Part shown: piece after piece, positions 32,911 to 35,028 of the stretch | Numbering within the stretch: position 1 is the first letter of the stretch | How the letters are laid out: each line of letters starts with the position of its first letter | From: Candidatus Thorarchaeota archaeon | GTDB taxonomy: Archaea; Asgardarchaeota; Thorarchaeia; Thorarchaeales; Thorarchaeaceae | Direction: 5' to 3' | Assembly: GCA_030612005.1 (NCBI GenBank) | Contig: JAUWOU010000020.1 | Span: forward strand, 1-35,028 | Length of the DNA: 35,028 bases | The notes under the pieces: model-generated | Databases searched by the model: none | What the model saw: the letters and a program-made list of their open reading frames with translations, nothing else | Told to the model about the DNA's origin: nothing | Position numbers and translations under genes: made by a program

Positions 32911-35028
32911 ATGACGGTGACACAAGAAATCCAGTGCCAGTCCTGGAAGCAAGGGCAGAAGGTTAAACCAAAGCCAAAGCATAACTCAATGACTGGCAAA
33001 TATGGTATGAGTTCATCGCAGACAAAATATCTTGTCGAGTCGTTCACTCTCAATTCTGTTGAGAGAGTCGTTTCACGGAATGGGAGAGGAAGAGTTCCCC
33101 ACCCAGCCTATAGAAATGATAGAGAGGGAATAACTAGTCTTTCATCCATCGTAAGAGGAACAGGAAAGAAGGTAAAGGAAGTAGACCTTAAGACCCTCAC
33201 TCTTCACTTTGGTAAATACGTGAACGCTGTGAATCTCCTTCTCTCACGGATATACTCTAATCCTAAACGAGTAGAACAACTTGGTAAGGGACTATCAGAG
33301 TATAGAGGAAGAGCATACACTCGACTTATGAAAGAGAGAAACCTCTGCTATGAACACAATGAAGACATCAAGAAATTGGTCTATGGAAGACTACATAGAA
33401 ATGTCCTTGAACAGATTGGCAGAATGCTCCTTGCAGACTGGACTCGAAGACAGTTGTTCGTAGCAGCTTTGAAGTACCTTGAGACCTCCCCTGAGGATAC
33501 ACTAGTTCTTCTTAGAAGGAAGAGAATACCTTCCTTCTTGATCAGAAAGGTTCGGGACTCCTGTGACTCCACCAAGAACAATGGCGCAGGGTATCATTAT
33601 GCTATGGGTGTCCTTAGACAAGTTCGACTCGCTATTGACAGACATGTTCTTGAAACTATGGAGATCAAGATAGGTTGGAGAGCAAGACAACGGAAGAAGG
33701 TTGCATCCCTGCTGAAGAATAACTCCGCAGAGTATCAGCAAGTCTATGATATTGTAACAAAACTAGTCAAGCACTGGGTGAAGAAAGGCTATCCTTTTTC
33801 CACCCCCCAGCTCAGAAGTTATAGTCTTGATTTCTCTGCGAGTACCGAAAACTCTACAGGGCAGGGGTATTGGTTCACTCTGGACTCAGAGAGAGAGAAC
33901 GAGATACTCATACATCTCAAGCTCCCTCCGGGAATTGATGGAAAAGGACATGATGATTCTCCCTACAAGGAAAAGACCATCACCTTTCGTTTCCTTGACT
34001 GGTTGCCCAAAGCTGCCAGCAATGACAGAAGGAAGGCAGAAACTGCCAAAGAGAAACGTGAGAAGAATCAGGCCGAGAGCCTGACATTTCGGGCTGCAAA
34101 GTTCGAGGATATGCACATCCAACTCATGAACACCATCCAGTTCCAACATACAGCTCATAGACTTGCTAGGTTGAAACAAAGAATAGGTACAGACCCTGAG
34201 GAGATTATCAGACTCCAAGAGAAGGTCAAAGCCCTGAAGAGGTCACGAAGGAGCGCTCCACCACGACTTCTCTTGAGGGGGCATAGAGTGACTCTCCAGA
34301 TCCCCTTCCTCTCTCCAAATGGATATGTAAGTGATAATATCTTTGGAGAACGAGAGTACTCCACTAAGGCTGGAGCTGATAGGGGGCTTCGTGCTCCTGT
34401 GGCTCTGTCTGTGGAGAAGGAACAGTCCTTTGAGGACCTTCTCATTACAGTGGGTCATCTGGTGGAGAAGCGAGAGAAAATCAGAAAGCATGCGTACACA
34501 CTCACCTCGGAAGTTACATTGAAGAAGAACAACTGGGACAAGAAACGGCCAGGACAGTCATACCCAACGCAGGTATATCGTCAAGATAGACAGATAGCTG
34601 CGTCGTGGAAAAAGATTCGTCGTCTTGACCATGAGATTGCCCGACAGGTGGCCTCTAGGACTGTATGGTTCTGTGAGGAGCACCGGGTGAAGAGGTTGTT
34701 CTTCGAGGACCTGAGGAGCTTTCAGGCTCACGCCGGGTCAAGGGACCTGTCGTATAACCTGAGCTCAAATCTATGGGGAAAGATCATCTACACTGTCCGC
34801 TACATGCGGGAGTCGCTGGGGCACAGTAAGTATAGTGTGTGGACAGTGAATCCGCGATTCACCTCTCAGACCTGTCATGTGTGTGGACAGCGAGGCGTTC
34901 GAGTGAAAGATGAGACCTCTACCACCGAGAGAAAGGGTGGGGAGTACTTCTACTGCGAGAAATGCGAAGAGCACTTCCATGCTGACATCAACGCAGCACG
35001 GAACATAATTCATGTTCAAGATTCCAGT
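32911..35028 (+). CDS. Large TnpB/Cas12-like RuvC nuclease (cut by right window edge)
   Basis: Open for 706 codons to the last base, so only the C-terminal end is missing. All catalytic elements of the TnpB/Cas12 RuvC domain are present: D490 in AGADRG (RuvC-I), E599 in RLFFEDL (RuvC-II) and D692 in HADINAARNI (RuvC-III). The four-cysteine finger C655/C658/C682/C685 lies in TSQTCHVCG...YFYCEKC. Family members are guide-RNA-directed DNA nucleases. The protein is unusual in having about 490 residues before RuvC-I, while IS605-type TnpB of about 400 residues has roughly half that, so its size is nearer to Cas12 or Fanzor proteins. The ATG has GGAG 2 nt upstream. No TnpA gene or CRISPR array is in view, and any guide RNA that overlaps the 3' end would be outside. 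The left-end gene is a paralogue. Confidence 0.93.
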   Translation, partial: MTVTQEIQCQSWKQGQKVKPKPKHNSMTGKYGMSSSQTKYLVESFTLNSVERVVSRNGRGRVPHPAYRNDREGITSLSSIVRGTGKKVKEVDLKTLTLHFGKYVNAVNLLLSRIYSNPKRVEQLGKGLSEYRGRAYTRLMKERNLCYEHNEDIKKLVYGRLHRNVLEQIGRMLLADWTRRQLFVAALKYLETSPEDTLVLLRRKRIPSFLIRKVRDSCDSTKNNGAGYHYAMGVLRQVRLAIDRHVLETMEIKIGWRARQRKKVASLLKNNSAEYQQVYDIVTKLVKHWVKKGYPFSTPQLRSYSLDFSASTENSTGQGYWFTLDSERENEILIHLKLPPGIDGKGHDDSPYKEKTITFRFLDWLPKAASNDRRKAETAKEKREKNQAESLTFRAAKFEDMHIQLMNTIQFQHTAHRLARLKQRIGTDPEEIIRLQEKVKALKRSRRSAPPRLLLRGHRVTLQIPFLSPNGYVSDNIFGEREYSTKAGADRGLRAPVALSVEKEQSFEDLLITVGHLVEKREKIRKHAYTLTSEVTLKKNNWDKKRPGQSYPTQVYRQDRQIAASWKKIRRLDHEIARQVASRTVWFCEEHRVKRLFFEDLRSFQAHAGSRDLSYNLSSNLWGKIIYTVRYMRESLGHSKYSVWTVNPRFTSQTCHVCGQRGVRVKDETSTTERKGGEYFYCEKCEEHFHADINAARNIIHVQDSS

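Noticed and set aside
33381-34522. Several 60-110 codon frames on both strands
   Set aside because: They overlap the uninterrupted right TnpB-like gene and have no independent support.
1-35028. CRISPR array accompanying the Cas12-like genes
   Set aside because: No regularly spaced direct repeats were found in any intergenic region; all gaps are under about 300 bp and unique.

Overview
The window looks like chromosomal DNA of an archaeon, most likely an Asgard archaeon (a Thorarchaeia-like lineage is my guess, not shown). The reasons are an apparent profilin (a eukaryotic signature protein), archaeal-type PAC2 and Nip7-like proteins, a Ski2/Hel308-like helicase relative, TATA-like boxes, and GGTG/GGAG-type ribosome binding sites. 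No rRNA, tRNA or CRISPR array was seen.

Layout. (1) About 1-7400, minus strand: a GC-richer accessory block. In transcription order it holds a 1422-residue protein of unknown function, a RadA/RecA-family ATPase that begins exactly where the large gene stops, a 232-residue unknown protein, and the N-terminal half of a large TnpB/Cas12-like protein that runs off the left edge. Four copies of a 14-bp palindrome of the type TGTAGACCTCTACA lie next to TATA-like boxes in front of the last two genes. (2) 7465-32293: ordinary cellular genes. These are profilin, a DUF167 protein and an OPT-family transporter, then a five-gene minus-strand operon (giant Ig-repeat transglutaminase-fold membrane protein, DUF4350-like, MoxR, DUF58, polytopic membrane protein). 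After it come an HD phosphohydrolase, a CYTH protein, threonine synthase, a yeast-type cytosine deaminase, a NOL1/NOP2/Sun methyltransferase, a Nip7-like PUA protein, a PAC2 protein, a degenerate Ski2-like helicase with a SWIM zinc finger, and succinyl-CoA synthetase beta and alpha. (3) About 32340-35028: a second accessory block, with a 115-codon fragment homologous to the N-terminus of the 1422-residue protein and, divergently, a second large TnpB/Cas12-like gene that runs off the right edge with the RuvC and zinc-finger motifs intact.

How it fits together. The two ends carry related accessory modules that bracket about 25 kb of housekeeping genes. Finding homologues of both the large unknown protein and the TnpB-like nuclease at two sites makes a functional or mobile association of these families plausible. 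This is the best candidate for an undescribed system here. In the core, the transglutaminase-fold/MoxR/DUF58 operon probably forms a membrane complex with a very long extracellular Ig-like stalk. Its transglutaminase-like domain appears to have lost all three catalytic residues. The 23.7-27.0 kb stretch is a compact run of metabolic and RNA-modification genes.
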